Source: Marivita sp. S6314
GTDB taxonomy: Bacteria > Pseudomonadota > Alphaproteobacteria > Rhodobacterales > Rhodobacteraceae
Reading direction: 5' to 3'
Length of the DNA stretch: 64,000 bases
Assembly: GCF_023015985.1 (NCBI RefSeq)
Contig: NZ_JALKAO010000003.1
Location: 62,001 to 126,000, forward strand
A model generated the notes under the pieces. It did not search any database and was not told the origin of the DNA. It saw only the letters and a program-made list of their open reading frames with translations. The translations under genes and the position numbers were made by a program. Shown piece by piece: positions 26,946 through 36,723 of the stretch; position 1 is the stretch's first letter, and each line of letters opens with the position of its first letter.

Positions 26946-27974
26946 TCAGCTGATCTCTTCTCGGAAGGCTGTCAAAAACGCCTCGGCATTGGCTTTTAAA
27001 GACGGGCCCAGATAGCCACCTTCCTGGATCAGGACGGTCGGGACGTTCATCGCCGCAATCCGTCGCGCCATATCGGCAAAGTCCTGTGCGTGCAGGTTGA
27101 CGGCGGCCAGCGGATCATCTGCGGCCATGTCAAAGCCCAGCGAGACGACAAGCGCTTCGGCCCCGAAATCCGTGATTGCACCGATCCCCCGGTCAAGGGC
27201 CGCCATCACTTCGGCAGGTCCGTCGCCCATGTTCAGCACTTCGTTGAGGGTTGCACCGGTGCCATCGCCTTCGCCGGTTTCGTCCGCATAACCCAGGTAG
27301 AATGTCGCATAGACCGCCGGGTCAGGGTGCAGGGAACAGAAAAACACATCGCCGCGGTCATACAGGATATCGAGCGATCCGTTCCCGGTATGCACGTCCA
27401 CATCCAGCAACGCGACCTTGTCCCATTTGCCCCGCATGTGGTGCGCCGCGATGCAGGCGTTGTTGTAAAAGCAGAACCCGTTGGAGCAATCCTTCATCGC
27501 GTGGTGCCCGGGTGGGCGGCTCAGGCCATAGGACGCGCGGCTGCCGTTCATGACGTCCTGCGCGGCTGTGATCGCCGTCTGCGCCGACCAATAGGCCGCT
27601 TCATAGGTGTTTTCGGTCAGCGGTGTGGATGTGTCGGTCATCCACCATCCCATCGCTCCGTTGATGTCCTTGGGACAGCGCCCGCGTCGCGTCCCGGGGT
27701 GGCGTGTTGGAATGGCCAGCGCGCCGTCCGGGGCATCGGCGATGAAGCGTGCATAGGCGTCGGTGAAGAAATCGACATAGTCCGGATCATGCACCGCCTT
27801 GATGGGCGCGATTCCGAAATCATCCGGTGTTTCCACGGGGAAGCCGTTTTCCAACAACATGTCGCGAATCAGGATGGCGCGTTCGGGCTGTTCGGGGTGC
27901 GGCATTGGAGATCCGCCGCGAAAGTAGGTTTCGGGTTTGTGGCCAAGCTGGCGTTCGTCAAAAATAGCTTTCAT
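26946..27974 (-). CDS. histone-deacetylase-family deacylase (acetylpolyamine amidohydrolase-like)
   Basis: 342 aa, the length of bacterial acetylpolyamine amidohydrolases. The catalytic His pair is in RPPGHHAMKD, the Zn ligands in DVDVHTGNG and in the later SLGFDMAADDP, and the transition-state Tyr in EGGYLG. It should remove acyl groups from an N-acylated amine such as acetylputrescine. It lies between a hydroxyacid dehydrogenase and an amidohydrolase in a transporter operon, and a class III aminotransferase that could use a freed diamine lies 9 kb away. The substrate is inferred from family only. Confidence 0.87.
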   Translation of the reverse strand: MKAIFDERQLGHKPETYFRGGSPMPHPEQPERAILIRDMLLENGFPVETPDDFGIAPIKAVHDPDYVDFFTDAYARFIADAPDGALAIPTRHPGTRRGRCPKDINGAMGWWMTDTSTPLTENTYEAAYWSAQTAITAAQDVMNGSRASYGLSRPPGHHAMKDCSNGFCFYNNACIAAHHMRGKWDKVALLDVDVHTGNGSLDILYDRGDVFFCSLHPDPAVYATFYLGYADETGEGDGTGATLNEVLNMGDGPAEVMAALDRGIGAITDFGAEALVVSLGFDMAADDPLAAVNLHAQDFADMARRIAAMNVPTVLIQEGGYLGPSLKANAEAFLTAFREEIS

Positions 27975-27992
27975 GGTTGGGTCCTGTTGCGG

Positions 27993-28964
27993 TCAATAGC
28001 CGCTCTTTTTGTCGATTGCGGTTGTGGGGTGGCGTCCTTCGGTCATTTCGCGCACCGATTGCGCGAGCGCATGCGCCACCGCGCTGGGCGATGTGACACT
28101 GGCTTCATGCGGGGTGATGACAATTTTCGGATGCGCCCAGAAAGGATGCTCTGGCGGGAGCGGCTCTTGCCGAAAAACGTCCAGCGATGCGCCACTGAGA
28201 TGGCCATTGTCCAAAGCGGCTAGTAGATCGTCTTCGATCAGATGTTCACCGCGCCCCAACTGGATCAGCGCGGCGTGTTTCGGCATTTGCGCAAACAGCG
28301 GTGCCGCCAGAATGTCACGCGTGTCGTCTGTCAGCGGCAGAACATTGATCAGGATATCGGATTTCGCCGCAACCTGAGTGACCGCATCCGGTCCTGCGAT
28401 CCGCGTAATGCCGCGCTCTGCGGGTCCGTCGCTGCGGGTGGCCGCGACAATGGGAAACCCCATCGTCCGGACGGTCTCGGCAATGGCGCGGCCCATATAT
28501 CCGAAGCCAAGGAGTCCGACTGTCACCTGGGACGGTGGGCGCAGGGTTTTGATCAGAACACGGGTCCAGTCAGCGCGCGATGCCGCGTCCAGATAGGCCC
28601 CCATATTGCGATGATGCCAGACAACCTGCCACGCGGCGAACCCTGCCATGATCGCGGCCTGTTCCGGGTCATGGACCCGGGTGACCACAGCATCGTGCGG
28701 TAAACTCGGGGTCTTGAGTACCGGATCAACGCCCGCCGCGATGACTTGTACAAGTTCGATATTCGGATAGGCGTCAAACGCGTCCGGGGACGGGCGCCAT
28801 GCCAGCGCAAAACGGACATTGGCGGGATCGGTCACCTCGGACGGCTTGAGCACACGCAGACCGGGCAGATGTGACATGGCGGTGCCGAAGATTTCCGGAA
28901 GGTCCAGTTGATCGCAGAGATACACGCCCTCGATCGGTTGGTGCGTTTGCAAGGACATGTTCAT
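27993..28964 (-). CDS. D-2-hydroxyacid dehydrogenase, GhrA-like (glyoxylate/hydroxypyruvate reductase type)
   Basis: 323 aa. NAD(P)-binding loop GLLGFGYMGRAI (about residues 150-161), catalytic Arg in LIQLGRGEHL, Glu in FRQEPLPPEHPF and His in ITPHEAS. These match the 2-hydroxyacid dehydrogenase family, with the short N-terminal domain of GhrA. It reduces a 2-keto acid such as glyoxylate. The start ATG 28964 overlaps the stop of the ABC ATPase gene, so it is co-translated with the transporter. Confidence 0.85.
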   Translation of the reverse strand: MNMSLQTHQPIEGVYLCDQLDLPEIFGTAMSHLPGLRVLKPSEVTDPANVRFALAWRPSPDAFDAYPNIELVQVIAAGVDPVLKTPSLPHDAVVTRVHDPEQAAIMAGFAAWQVVWHHRNMGAYLDAASRADWTRVLIKTLRPPSQVTVGLLGFGYMGRAIAETVRTMGFPIVAATRSDGPAERGITRIAGPDAVTQVAAKSDILINVLPLTDDTRDILAAPLFAQMPKHAALIQLGRGEHLIEDDLLAALDNGHLSGASLDVFRQEPLPPEHPFWAHPKIVITPHEASVTSPSAVAHALAQSVREMTEGRHPTTAIDKKSGY

Positions 28965-30589
28965 GCCGGCGCCCCTTGCGCCGCCAGCGCGGCTTCGTGA
29001 TCCTTGCCCGGAATGGCATCAAGCAGGGACTGGGTGTACGCGGTTTGCGGTTTACCCAGCACTTGCGCTGACGGCCCGAATTCCACCATCTCGCCTCGTT
29101 GCATAACGATGATGCGGTCACACACCTGTGCCGCGACCCGCAGGTCGTGGGTGATAAAGATCATCGACAGGTTCAGGCGGGTTTTCAGGTCGGCCAGAAG
29201 GTCAAGCACCTGCGCCTGAATGGATACGTCGAGCGCCGAAACAGCCTCGTCTGCGATGATCACCTCCGGGTCGAGCGCAAGCGCGCGGGCGATGCCGACA
29301 CGTTGCCGTTGCCCGCCGGAAAATTCGTGCGGAAAGCGGCTCATGGCGGACGGATCAAGCCCCACAAGTGTCAGCAATTCCGCGGCCTTCGCGCGGGCGG
29401 TCGCTTTGTCCGTGCCATATGCGATCAGCCCTTCGGTGAGGATCGTTCCGATCCGCGACCGGGGATTGAGCGAGGAATAGGGGTCCTGAAAGATCATCTG
29501 AATACGGCGACGATGGTGCCGCAATTCCTGACCCCTGATCTTGGAAATGTCCTGCCCGTTGATTTCAACGACACCGCTTTGCGGGTTCAGCAATCGCACG
29601 ATGCAGCGCCCCAACGTAGACTTGCCCGACCCGCTTTCGCCCACGATCCCGATGGTTTCACCTTGGTACAGATCGAATGTCGCGTTTTGAACGGCCTTCA
29701 CGACCCGCTGTTTTTTGAAAAAACCACCGGTGCGCGAGGTGAAGGTCATGTTCAGGTCGCGCACGCTCAGGATTGGTTGGGCGGCCTGTTCGGCGCTGTC
29801 GCGGAAGGTCAGGCGCGGAATCGCGTCCAGCAACGCGCGTGTATACGGATGCGTCGGGTTGAGCAGAACGGTGTCAGCGTCACCTGTTTCGACCACTTCA
29901 CCGTGTTGCATGACAATGACCCGGTCGGCGATATCCGCCACAACGCCAAAGTCGTGCGTGATGAACAGAACCGCCATGCCGTGATTGCGGCGCAGGTCTT
30001 CGATCAGGTCAAGGATCTGCGCCTGCGTTGTCACATCAAGCGCGGTGGTGGGTTCATCGGCAATCAGGATCTTCGGCTCCAGAGCCAAGGCCATGGCGAT
30101 CACAACACGTTGCCGCTGGCCGCCGGACAGTTGGAACGGATAAGCGCGGATGGTGGTTTCCGGATCGGGCAGGCCGACCTCGTGCAGCAATTCCAACGCG
30201 CGTTTGCGCCGCTCGGACGGAGTCAGCAAATTATGGGCTTCGTACACCTCTGCAATCTGGTCGCCAATCCGCATCAGCGGGTTCAGGGCGCTGAGGGGTT
30301 CCTGAAAGATCATCGAGATGTCCTTGCCGCGCAGAGCCATCATCTCGTCATCACTCAGGGTCAGCAGGTCGCGCCCTTCAAACTGGATGTGTCCGGCCGA
30401 AGGCGTCACGCCTTCGGGCAACAGCCCCATCAGCGCGTTGGCCGACATGGATTTGCCCGATCCGCTTTCACCGACGATGCACAGGATTTCGCCCCGATCG
30501 AGCGTAAAGGACACATCCTTGACCGCCAGATCGCGGTCCGCCCCCTTGGGCAAGGCGATGGACAGATTGTCGATCGTCAGAAGGCTCAT
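28961..30589 (-). CDS. dipeptide/oligopeptide-type ABC transporter, fused double ATPase
   Basis: 542 aa with two complete ABC modules in one chain, as in fused DppD-DppF proteins. Walker A GESGSGKS occurs at about residues 37 and 316. The signatures are LSGGQRQR and FSGGQRQR, and the Walker B regions [12 protein letters not shown] and [12 protein letters not shown]. The [12 protein letters not shown] segment after the first module is typical of the oligopeptide family. It powers uptake through the adjacent permeases; start and stop both overlap neighbours by 4 nt. Confidence 0.94.
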   Translation of the reverse strand: MSLLTIDNLSIALPKGADRDLAVKDVSFTLDRGEILCIVGESGSGKSMSANALMGLLPEGVTPSAGHIQFEGRDLLTLSDDEMMALRGKDISMIFQEPLSALNPLMRIGDQIAEVYEAHNLLTPSERRKRALELLHEVGLPDPETTIRAYPFQLSGGQRQRVVIAMALALEPKILIADEPTTALDVTTQAQILDLIEDLRRNHGMAVLFITHDFGVVADIADRVIVMQHGEVVETGDADTVLLNPTHPYTRALLDAIPRLTFRDSAEQAAQPILSVRDLNMTFTSRTGGFFKKQRVVKAVQNATFDLYQGETIGIVGESGSGKSTLGRCIVRLLNPQSGVVEINGQDISKIRGQELRHHRRRIQMIFQDPYSSLNPRSRIGTILTEGLIAYGTDKATARAKAAELLTLVGLDPSAMSRFPHEFSGGQRQRVGIARALALDPEVIIADEAVSALDVSIQAQVLDLLADLKTRLNLSMIFITHDLRVAAQVCDRIIVMQRGEMVEFGPSAQVLGKPQTAYTQSLLDAIPGKDHEAALAAQGAPA

Positions 30590-31425
30590 GACGTGCGCTT
30601 TCGCAGGCGGGGGTTCAGCGCATCATTCAGCCCTTCGCCGATCAGGTTCAGCGACAACACCGTCAGAAGGATCGCAAGCCCGGGAATAAAGCTGAGCCAC
30701 CATGCGGTGCGCAAAACGGTGCGCGCCGCGCCAATCATGTAACCCCATGACATCACATTCGGATCGCCAAGACCAAGGAACGACAATGAGCTTTCCAGCA
30801 GGATCGCGGTAGCGACCATCAGGGATGCCAGAACGATAATCGGGGGCAGGGCGTTCGGCAGTACTTGTTGCAGTATGATGCGCAGGTTGCTTTGGCCCGA
30901 CAGCGTCGCCGCTTCGACAAATTCGCGGTTGCGCAGGCTTAGAACTTCGCCCCGAACCAGACGTGCGACAGGTGGCCAACTGACGATGGCGATGGCAAGG
31001 ATCACGTAAGACAGTGTCGGCTGAAAGATCGCAAGCAGCACGATGGCCAACGCAAAGCTGGGAATGGTCTGGAAAAACTCGGTAAAGCGCATCAGCGCAT
31101 CGTCGACCATGCCACCGTAATAGCCCGCCAACGCACCGATAGGGATCCCGATGGCCAAGGCAACGACCGTGGACACCAGCCCCACAAGCAGCGAAACGCG
31201 CGCGCCATGAAAAAGCCCCGACAACACATCGCGGCCAAGTGCATCGGTGCCCAAGGGCAGCCCATCCATTTCGAACGGCGGCAGGAACGGACGCTGCACC
31301 ATCGACCAGGGGCTGCGCGGAAACAGGAACGGGGCCGCGACGGCGCAGATGATCACGATGGTCAGGATAATCAGGCCAATCACGGCGCCACGATTTTGGC
31401 AGAAACGGGACCAGAACGCGCTCAT
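30586..31425 (-). CDS. ABC transporter permease, DppC type
   Basis: 279 aa with six hydrophobic helices and the N-terminal OppC-like segment (GTDALGRDVLSGLFHGARVSL). The EAA loop is REFVEAATLSGQSNLRIILQQVLPN. The start ATG 31425 overlaps the stop of the DppB-type gene (ATGA); upstream in-frame codons lie inside that gene. It forms the channel with the DppB-type subunit. Confidence 0.93.
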   Translation of the reverse strand: MSAFWSRFCQNRGAVIGLIILTIVIICAVAAPFLFPRSPWSMVQRPFLPPFEMDGLPLGTDALGRDVLSGLFHGARVSLLVGLVSTVVALAIGIPIGALAGYYGGMVDDALMRFTEFFQTIPSFALAIVLLAIFQPTLSYVILAIAIVSWPPVARLVRGEVLSLRNREFVEAATLSGQSNLRIILQQVLPNALPPIIVLASLMVATAILLESSLSFLGLGDPNVMSWGYMIGAARTVLRTAWWLSFIPGLAILLTVLSLNLIGEGLNDALNPRLRKRTS

Positions 31426-32393
31426 TTTGTCAGCCTGATGCGAGGATCCACGATACCATACAGGATATCGGTGATGAGGTTGAACAAGAGGACCATTGCG
31501 GCCGAGATAAAGAAGACACCCAGGATCACGTTGTAATCCCGCTGGCTGATCGCTTCGAACATCAACCGCCCGATGCCGGGCCACGCAAAGACGGTTTCGG
31601 TCAGGACCGCACCACCGACGATTTGCCCGGCTTGCAGGCCCGCCAGCGTGATCACCGGCAGCAAGGCGTTCCGCAGAACGTGGCGGCGCTGGATCACCGA
31701 ATTGCGCAGGCCTTTGGCGCGCGCGGTTTTGACGAAATCAAGCCGCGAGACCTCAAGCATCGAGGCGCGCGTCATGCGCATGTAAATCGCGGTGAAGAAC
31801 AGGCCCAGCGTTGTGGCGGGAAGGATCAGATGCTTGCCGATATCCAGCATCCGGTCAATGCCGGTATAATTCGCGCCAATGGTCTGGTAGCCGAAGCCCG
31901 GCAACCAGCCCAGCCAGACCGAGAACAGCAGCGACGCCATGAGCGCCACCCAGAACAGCGGCGTTGCGTAAAAGATCAGGGCCAGGGTCGAGATTAGCGT
32001 ATCCCACCATGTTCCTTGTGTCTGCGCGGCCAGAACTCCTGCGGCGACACCGAAAACGATGGAAATCACAAAGGCCGTCGCGGTCAAAAGCAGAGTCGCT
32101 GGCAGGCGGTCCCAGATGAGTTCGGCGACGGGCATTTGCTGTCGGTAGGAAAAGCCCAGATCAAGCTGGATTGCGCCCTTCATGTAATTCCAAAGCTGGA
32201 CATGGAACGGTTGGTCCAGCCCGAACCGTTCGCGCAGGTCTTGCAGGAACTTTTCGTCCGCCGCACCCGCTTCGCCCGCCATCACAGCCGCCGGATCGCC
32301 GGGGGCCGCGTGGATGAGAACGAAGTTCAGCACGAGAATCGCAAGCAGGATAAAGACGGCTTTGACAAGCCGCGCCGCGATAAAGCCTAGCAC
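31422..32393 (-). CDS. ABC transporter permease, DppB type
   Basis: 323 aa with six hydrophobic helices. DppB family features: N-terminal FVLIHAAPGDPAAVMAGEAG, RFGLDQPFHVQLWNYM, and the EAA loop FVKTARAKGLRNSVIQRRHVLRNALLP. It lies 74 nt downstream of the binding-protein gene, with a hairpin in between. Confidence 0.93.
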   Translation of the reverse strand: MLGFIAARLVKAVFILLAILVLNFVLIHAAPGDPAAVMAGEAGAADEKFLQDLRERFGLDQPFHVQLWNYMKGAIQLDLGFSYRQQMPVAELIWDRLPATLLLTATAFVISIVFGVAAGVLAAQTQGTWWDTLISTLALIFYATPLFWVALMASLLFSVWLGWLPGFGYQTIGANYTGIDRMLDIGKHLILPATTLGLFFTAIYMRMTRASMLEVSRLDFVKTARAKGLRNSVIQRRHVLRNALLPVITLAGLQAGQIVGGAVLTETVFAWPGIGRLMFEAISQRDYNVILGVFFISAAMVLLFNLITDILYGIVDPRIRLTK

Positions 32394-32420
32394 GGGACGC
32401 CTCCGGGATTGACTGGGAAC

Positions 32421-32453
32421 ACCCCGCCGCGTCGGATGAACGCGCGGCGGGGT
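32421..32453 (-). terminator. intra-operon hairpin after the ABC binding-protein gene
   Basis: 11-bp perfect GC-rich stem ACCCCGCCGCG / CGCGGCGGGGT with an 11-nt loop between the binding-protein and DppB-type genes. No T-run follows, so it looks like an mRNA-stabilising or partial-termination structure rather than a full terminator. Confidence 0.6.
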
Positions 32454-32467
32454 AGGGTCAGGTCAGA

Positions 32468-34024
32468 TCAGTTCTGCACCAGCCACGCATCGCGCAGCCC
32501 GTCATTGACGCCGATCGCGGTGCTGACCGGGTTTTTCAGGTCGCAACGGTAGATCGTGGGGAACTGCAGTTCCAGTAGCCATGCCAGTGGTACATCATCG
32601 ACAATGATGTCCTGAACCTTGCTGTACAGCTCCTGACGCTTGTCATCCGATGCCTGCACCGCGGCTTCAGCAAAAAGCGCGTCCACCTCCTCGTTCACAT
32701 AGCCCGACACGTTGTTCCACGGGCTGCCTTTGGCGATGTTCGACGAGATATAGGTTCGCGCCACGCCCAGTGCCGGATCGCCGTACTGGTAGAGGTATGT
32801 GAACGCGAGGTCGAAATCCCAGTCGCCGGTGCGCTGGTTCCAGCCCGCGACGTCTGTTGCGACGATCTCGGAATTGATGCCGACTTCGGACAGGTTCTGA
32901 CGTGTTGCTTCTGCCCAGCGCTGCCATGTTTCGCCATAAGGCAAAGGCAGGATCTGGAGCGTTTCGCCGTCATACCCGGACTGCGCAAGATACTCCCTGG
33001 CCTTGTCCGGGTTGAACGAAATGTCTGGCGTGTCCGGGTCATGGAACCGGGTGACCGAACTGACCGGGCCATTGGCCAGGTTGCCGTTGCCGTTCCACAA
33101 GGCGTCCCGTGCAAATTCACGGTCCAGCGCGTGCATCACGGCCTTGCGCAGATTCTTGTCCGTCATCGGGCCTTCGTGCAGGTTCATCCACATCCAGGAA
33201 TGCGGTCCGAAGAATTCCCAGCCATCATTCGTGTAGCACACATTGTCCATCGCCGTCAGACGCGGGATGTCAAAGTTCTCGACCGATCCACCGGGAAGAA
33301 GATCAACCTGACCGGTTTCAAACGCCACCGCGCGCGAGGCCGCATCGGGGATGACCTGGTAGTAGATTTCGTCCAGGTAGGGCAGGCCGTCGATGTAATA
33401 GTCTTCGTTCTTCACCAGATGGATATACGAGCCGCGTTCCCATTCCTGGAACTTGAACGGGCCGGTGCCAATCGGTGTGTTGTTTGCCGGGTTATTGGCG
33501 AAATCCGTGCCTTCGTAGATGTGTTTCGGGATCATCGGCATCGTGCCGGTTTCAAAGATACCCAGGAACGGACCAAAGGGTTGCTTCAGGGTAAAGACAA
33601 CCGTCTGCGGATCGGGCGCTTCGATGCTGTCGACATGCACAAGGCTGGCGCGCAGGCGAGCATGGGTTTCGCGCAGGAATGTATCGACCGAGAACACAAC
33701 ATCAGCCGAGGTGAACGGTTCACCGTCATGCCAGAGCACGTTGTCCTGCAGTGTAAATGTGTAGATCAGACCATCATCTGACACGGTCCACTCCTTTGCC
33801 AGCGACGGCATTGGGTTCAGGTCGGTGTCATAGCGCAGCAGGCTTTCATAGATCTGACCCGCAACCATCTGCGTCGGGCCGTTCTGGATCAGACCCAACA
33901 TCAGGCCGGGCGGTTCTGGCTGAATCACAGCGTTCAGCGTCCCACCCGAAACGGGTTCTTCCGCCGATAGCGCCGAGGCCAGCGCAATGGCAGCGGCAGA
34001 GGTCAAAAGTCGAAAGGTCTTCAT
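32468..34024 (-). CDS. ABC transporter periplasmic solute-binding protein, family 5
   Basis: 518 aa secreted receptor of the DppA/OppA family. The signal peptide is about residues 1-21 (LLTSAAAIALASALSA). Family 5 hallmarks: LAKEWTVSDDGLIYTFTLQDNVLWHDG, TGPFKFQEWERG and NLRKAVMHALDRE. Family members bind peptides, but also glutathione, opines or nickel, so the ligand is open. It lies 42 nt downstream of the aldolase gene. Confidence 0.92.
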   Translation of the reverse strand: MKTFRLLTSAAAIALASALSAEEPVSGGTLNAVIQPEPPGLMLGLIQNGPTQMVAGQIYESLLRYDTDLNPMPSLAKEWTVSDDGLIYTFTLQDNVLWHDGEPFTSADVVFSVDTFLRETHARLRASLVHVDSIEAPDPQTVVFTLKQPFGPFLGIFETGTMPMIPKHIYEGTDFANNPANNTPIGTGPFKFQEWERGSYIHLVKNEDYYIDGLPYLDEIYYQVIPDAASRAVAFETGQVDLLPGGSVENFDIPRLTAMDNVCYTNDGWEFFGPHSWMWMNLHEGPMTDKNLRKAVMHALDREFARDALWNGNGNLANGPVSSVTRFHDPDTPDISFNPDKAREYLAQSGYDGETLQILPLPYGETWQRWAEATRQNLSEVGINSEIVATDVAGWNQRTGDWDFDLAFTYLYQYGDPALGVARTYISSNIAKGSPWNNVSGYVNEEVDALFAEAAVQASDDKRQELYSKVQDIIVDDVPLAWLLELQFPTIYRCDLKNPVSTAIGVNDGLRDAWLVQN

Positions 34025-34066
34025 GGAAAGTCTCCCTGTTGATGGAGGTGAAACACCCTGCCTGCC

Positions 34067-34831
34067 TTATTGTGACAGGTCCGGGTAATGCTTGAGCGCG
34101 AGGCGCAGATAGGCCTCCCACTCGGGGTCGGGCACGGCAGGATTGCCGCGATCTTTGGTGGCTGCGTCATACTGACGGGCCGTGAATTCAGCGAGATCAT
34201 CGGACACGCGGTTCACCTCTGCGCCCGACGACAAGAGCGCCACCTGCGCCTTGCAGGTGCGTTCAAGGTTGTACATCAGAGTAAACGCCTCGCCCACGGT
34301 TCCGCCGCAGGTGAGCAGGCCGTGATTGCGCAAGATCATTGCCTTGGCATCGCCAAGATCAGCCACCAGCCGTTCACGTTCCGACAGATCAAGGGCAATG
34401 CCTTCGTAGTCGTGAAATGCGACGCGGTTGTGGAACTGCATCGCCCATTGATTGAGCGGCAGGATGCCGTCTTTCATCGACGACACGGTCACGCCTGCAA
34501 CCGTGTGGGTATGCAGCACGCAGCCCACTTCGGGGCGTGCGGCATGTACAGCGCTGTGAATGGTGAACCCGGCGGCGTTAATGCCTTTGCCGTAATCATC
34601 CCGCAGGATGTTGCCGTCCAGATCAACGGTAACAAGGTTGGAGGCCGTCACCTCGTCAAACCGAAGCCCAAACGGATTGATCAGGAATCCGTGCTCTGAC
34701 TCGTCCTTGGGGGCGCGGGCCGAAATATGGGTGAAAATGCTGTCATCCAGCCCGAAATGCGCGACCATACGATAGGCGGCGGCCAGATGCAGCCGCTCTG
34801 AGGGAATGTTGTCGATGGACTCGTGTTTCAT
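34067..34831 (-). CDS. class II aldolase/adducin-family protein
   Basis: 254 aa. The Zn ligands are the His pair in VLHTHTVAG and a further His in ILRNHGLLTCG, as in fuculose-phosphate-aldolase-like enzymes. The family contains aldolases, epimerases and decarboxylases, and this one resembles the subgroup without a clear sugar-phosphate site. It is the first gene of the eight-gene leftward operon (aldolase, ABC transporter, GhrA-like, deacylase, amidohydrolase). The function within that operon is unknown. Confidence 0.85.
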   Translation of the reverse strand: MKHESIDNIPSERLHLAAAYRMVAHFGLDDSIFTHISARAPKDESEHGFLINPFGLRFDEVTASNLVTVDLDGNILRDDYGKGINAAGFTIHSAVHAARPEVGCVLHTHTVAGVTVSSMKDGILPLNQWAMQFHNRVAFHDYEGIALDLSERERLVADLGDAKAMILRNHGLLTCGGTVGEAFTLMYNLERTCKAQVALLSSGAEVNRVSDDLAEFTARQYDAATKDRGNPAVPDPEWEAYLRLALKHYPDLSQ

Positions 34832-34966
34832 GCGTTGGTGTCCCCCAAGGCTGAACTGCGTGCCGATATAGGTGTCAGGGTGCAGGTAACCCCAACTGAC
34901 GAACAGCGTAGCAACGAGTCTCCGCTCTGAAAAATAGAGTGGTTCAATTTTAGATATTGTAATTAG

Positions 34967-35923
34967 CTATGCAAGCTGCGGACCACTGCTGCCCAGCACC
35001 TCTTTCGCAACATCCAGAAACGTCTGCTCTGCGGCGCTCAGATGACGGGCGGGATCGTGCACGAAATACATGTCTGCCCGCAAATCGATCCCCGGCAGAT
35101 CAATATGCCAAAGCGTTTCGTCCTGCACCTCACGCGTGACCGCGTGCACCGGCAAAACGCCGATTCCCAACCCCGCTATGATCATGCGGCACACCTCGGC
35201 GAAATCGCCGCTGGTGCCGCTGACGGTGCGCCCGATGCCGGTATCGTCGCGCAATGCAATCATCGGCTCTGGGGCGCGGCCTTCGGCGTCACAGGAAAAC
35301 GAGATAACAGGCGTTTCGCGCAATTCGTTCAAGGACACATCGCTGCGCCCAAACAGCGGGTGCTCTGCCCCGCAGAACACGCCGTATTTCGCGCTCAGAA
35401 GCAAATCACACCCCAATCGCGCGACGGGGCGCATCATCAGACACACGCCAAACGGCACAATGCCAGTTGCGACATTGTGTTGAATCGTGTGGCTTGAAGC
35501 GATCTGGATCTCCAGCAGAACGGATGGATGGCGTTGGTGCATGAGGCGCAGGATTTCATCGAACAAGCCACTTCGCGCGCCGGTGACGACCTGAAGCTGG
35601 ACGCTGCCAACAAGGTCGGAGTGCAGCGCCTTGAGCTTTTCTTCGGCACGCAAGGATGCGTCAAACATCTTCTCAACTTCGGCAAACAGCACCTGACCTG
35701 CTGCCGTCAGTTCAAACGTGCGCTGCCCCCGTTGGACAAGCGTTTGGCCCAGTTGCTTTTCCAGCCGCTGCAACGCAGCGCTTACAGACGGTTGCGCCAA
35801 GCCAAGGGCCTTTGCAGCGCGTGTCACGCCACGTTCCGAGGCGATGAAATAGAAACTGCGCAACAGACCCCAGTTCTGACAGGTGCCCGACAGCTCAGGA
35901 GGGACGTGAAGCGCCTTGTTCAT
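34967..35923 (-). CDS. LysR-family regulator
   Basis: 318 aa from ATG 35923, which overlaps the stop of the GntR gene (TGATG), so the two regulators are co-translated. HTH: SFYFIASERGVTRAAKALGL with QPSVSAALQRLEKQLG, then VQRGQRTFELTAAG. The effector domain has a FGVCLMMRPV segment. It resembles CysB/Cbl-like or CbbR-like regulators only generally. It is upstream of the aldolase-ABC operon on the same strand with an AT-rich 135-bp promoter region between, so it probably controls that operon. Confidence 0.9.
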   Translation of the reverse strand: MNKALHVPPELSGTCQNWGLLRSFYFIASERGVTRAAKALGLAQPSVSAALQRLEKQLGQTLVQRGQRTFELTAAGQVLFAEVEKMFDASLRAEEKLKALHSDLVGSVQLQVVTGARSGLFDEILRLMHQRHPSVLLEIQIASSHTIQHNVATGIVPFGVCLMMRPVARLGCDLLLSAKYGVFCGAEHPLFGRSDVSLNELRETPVISFSCDAEGRAPEPMIALRDDTGIGRTVSGTSGDFAEVCRMIIAGLGIGVLPVHAVTREVQDETLWHIDLPGIDLRADMYFVHDPARHLSAAEQTFLDVAKEVLGSSGPQLA

Positions 35924-36600
35924 CAGGCCGCAACCCCGGAAAAGTGCTGCGCGCGCAGGGCGTCGATCTGGACCAGCAAGGCGTCTTTGGCGGATGCGAT
36001 ATCGCACTGCATCGCGCGCCGCGCCGCCGCGCTGTCCCGCGCGATCAGGGCGGCCACCAGTTCGGCGTGATGCACATTCAGGTCAGGGGGCGCGGTGTCA
36101 TAGTAGCAGGCGACCAAGGGGCCCATCTGCAGCCACAATCCGCGCAGGATTTTTTGCAAATGCGGCATGCCCGCGATCTCGCTCAGTGCCAGATGAAAAT
36201 CCTGATTTCCCTCGGTGGCGTCCCCCCAGTTGCGCTTGGCCAATGCCTTGTCGTTGCGGTTCAGCAGCCGTTGCAGGTCCTTAATATGTGCCGGTGTCGC
36301 TTCTTGCGCGGCCCGTTCTGCTGCGAGTCCCTCCAACAACAACCGGATGTCGAGGATCTCCAGATAACTGCGCCGGGTCAGAACCGGCACGCGCACGTCT
36401 TTGGGCGACCGCATTTCCAGCACCTGCTCGTGTGTCAACTGCTTGACCGCGTCGCGGACCGGCGTGCTGCTCACGCCAAGTTGGTCGGCCAACCCGCGAA
36501 TGGTCAGCTTGTCATTTGGCCGCATCTGCCCGGTCAAAAGCGCCTTGGCGATGCGGTCGTATACCTGCTGTCCCAATTGGGTTTGCCCAATGGATTGCAT
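35923..36600 (-). CDS. GntR-family regulator, FCD (FadR/VanR) subfamily
   Basis: 225 aa. N-terminal winged HTH (GQQVYDRIAKALLTGQMRPNDKLTIRGLADQLGVSSTPVRDAVKQL) and all-helical FCD domain with the metal/ligand residues in NQDFHLALSEIAG and HHAELVAAL. FCD regulators answer to small carboxylates. It is divergent from the class III aminotransferase and coupled to the LysR gene, so it probably represses the aminotransferase or the whole block. Confidence 0.92.
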   Translation of the reverse strand: MQSIGQTQLGQQVYDRIAKALLTGQMRPNDKLTIRGLADQLGVSSTPVRDAVKQLTHEQVLEMRSPKDVRVPVLTRRSYLEILDIRLLLEGLAAERAAQEATPAHIKDLQRLLNRNDKALAKRNWGDATEGNQDFHLALSEIAGMPHLQKILRGLWLQMGPLVACYYDTAPPDLNVHHAELVAALIARDSAAARRAMQCDIASAKDALLVQIDALRAQHFSGVAA

Positions 36601-36630
36601 CTGAACTGTGCCCCACTACGTCCGGAATTC

Positions 36631-36647
36631 TGATGTATGATGCATCA
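36631..36647. promoter_or_regulatory. candidate GntR operator
   Basis: TGATG-N7-CATCA, containing the perfect 10-bp palindrome TGATGCATCA at 36638-36647. It lies 31 nt upstream of the gntR start and 77 nt from the aminotransferase start, as expected for an FCD regulator site. Confidence 0.55.
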
Positions 36648-36723
36648 AAATGGCTTGCCATACCAGCCCATCTGCGATTAGCACAGAACCGTTCGCTCCA
36701 CCCTTTAGTGAAAGATGTGCCCC

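Noticed and set aside
29099-30742. 547-codon plus-strand frame opposite the ABC ATPase
   Set aside because: Shadow of the fused ATPase, whose Walker and signature motifs are unambiguous.
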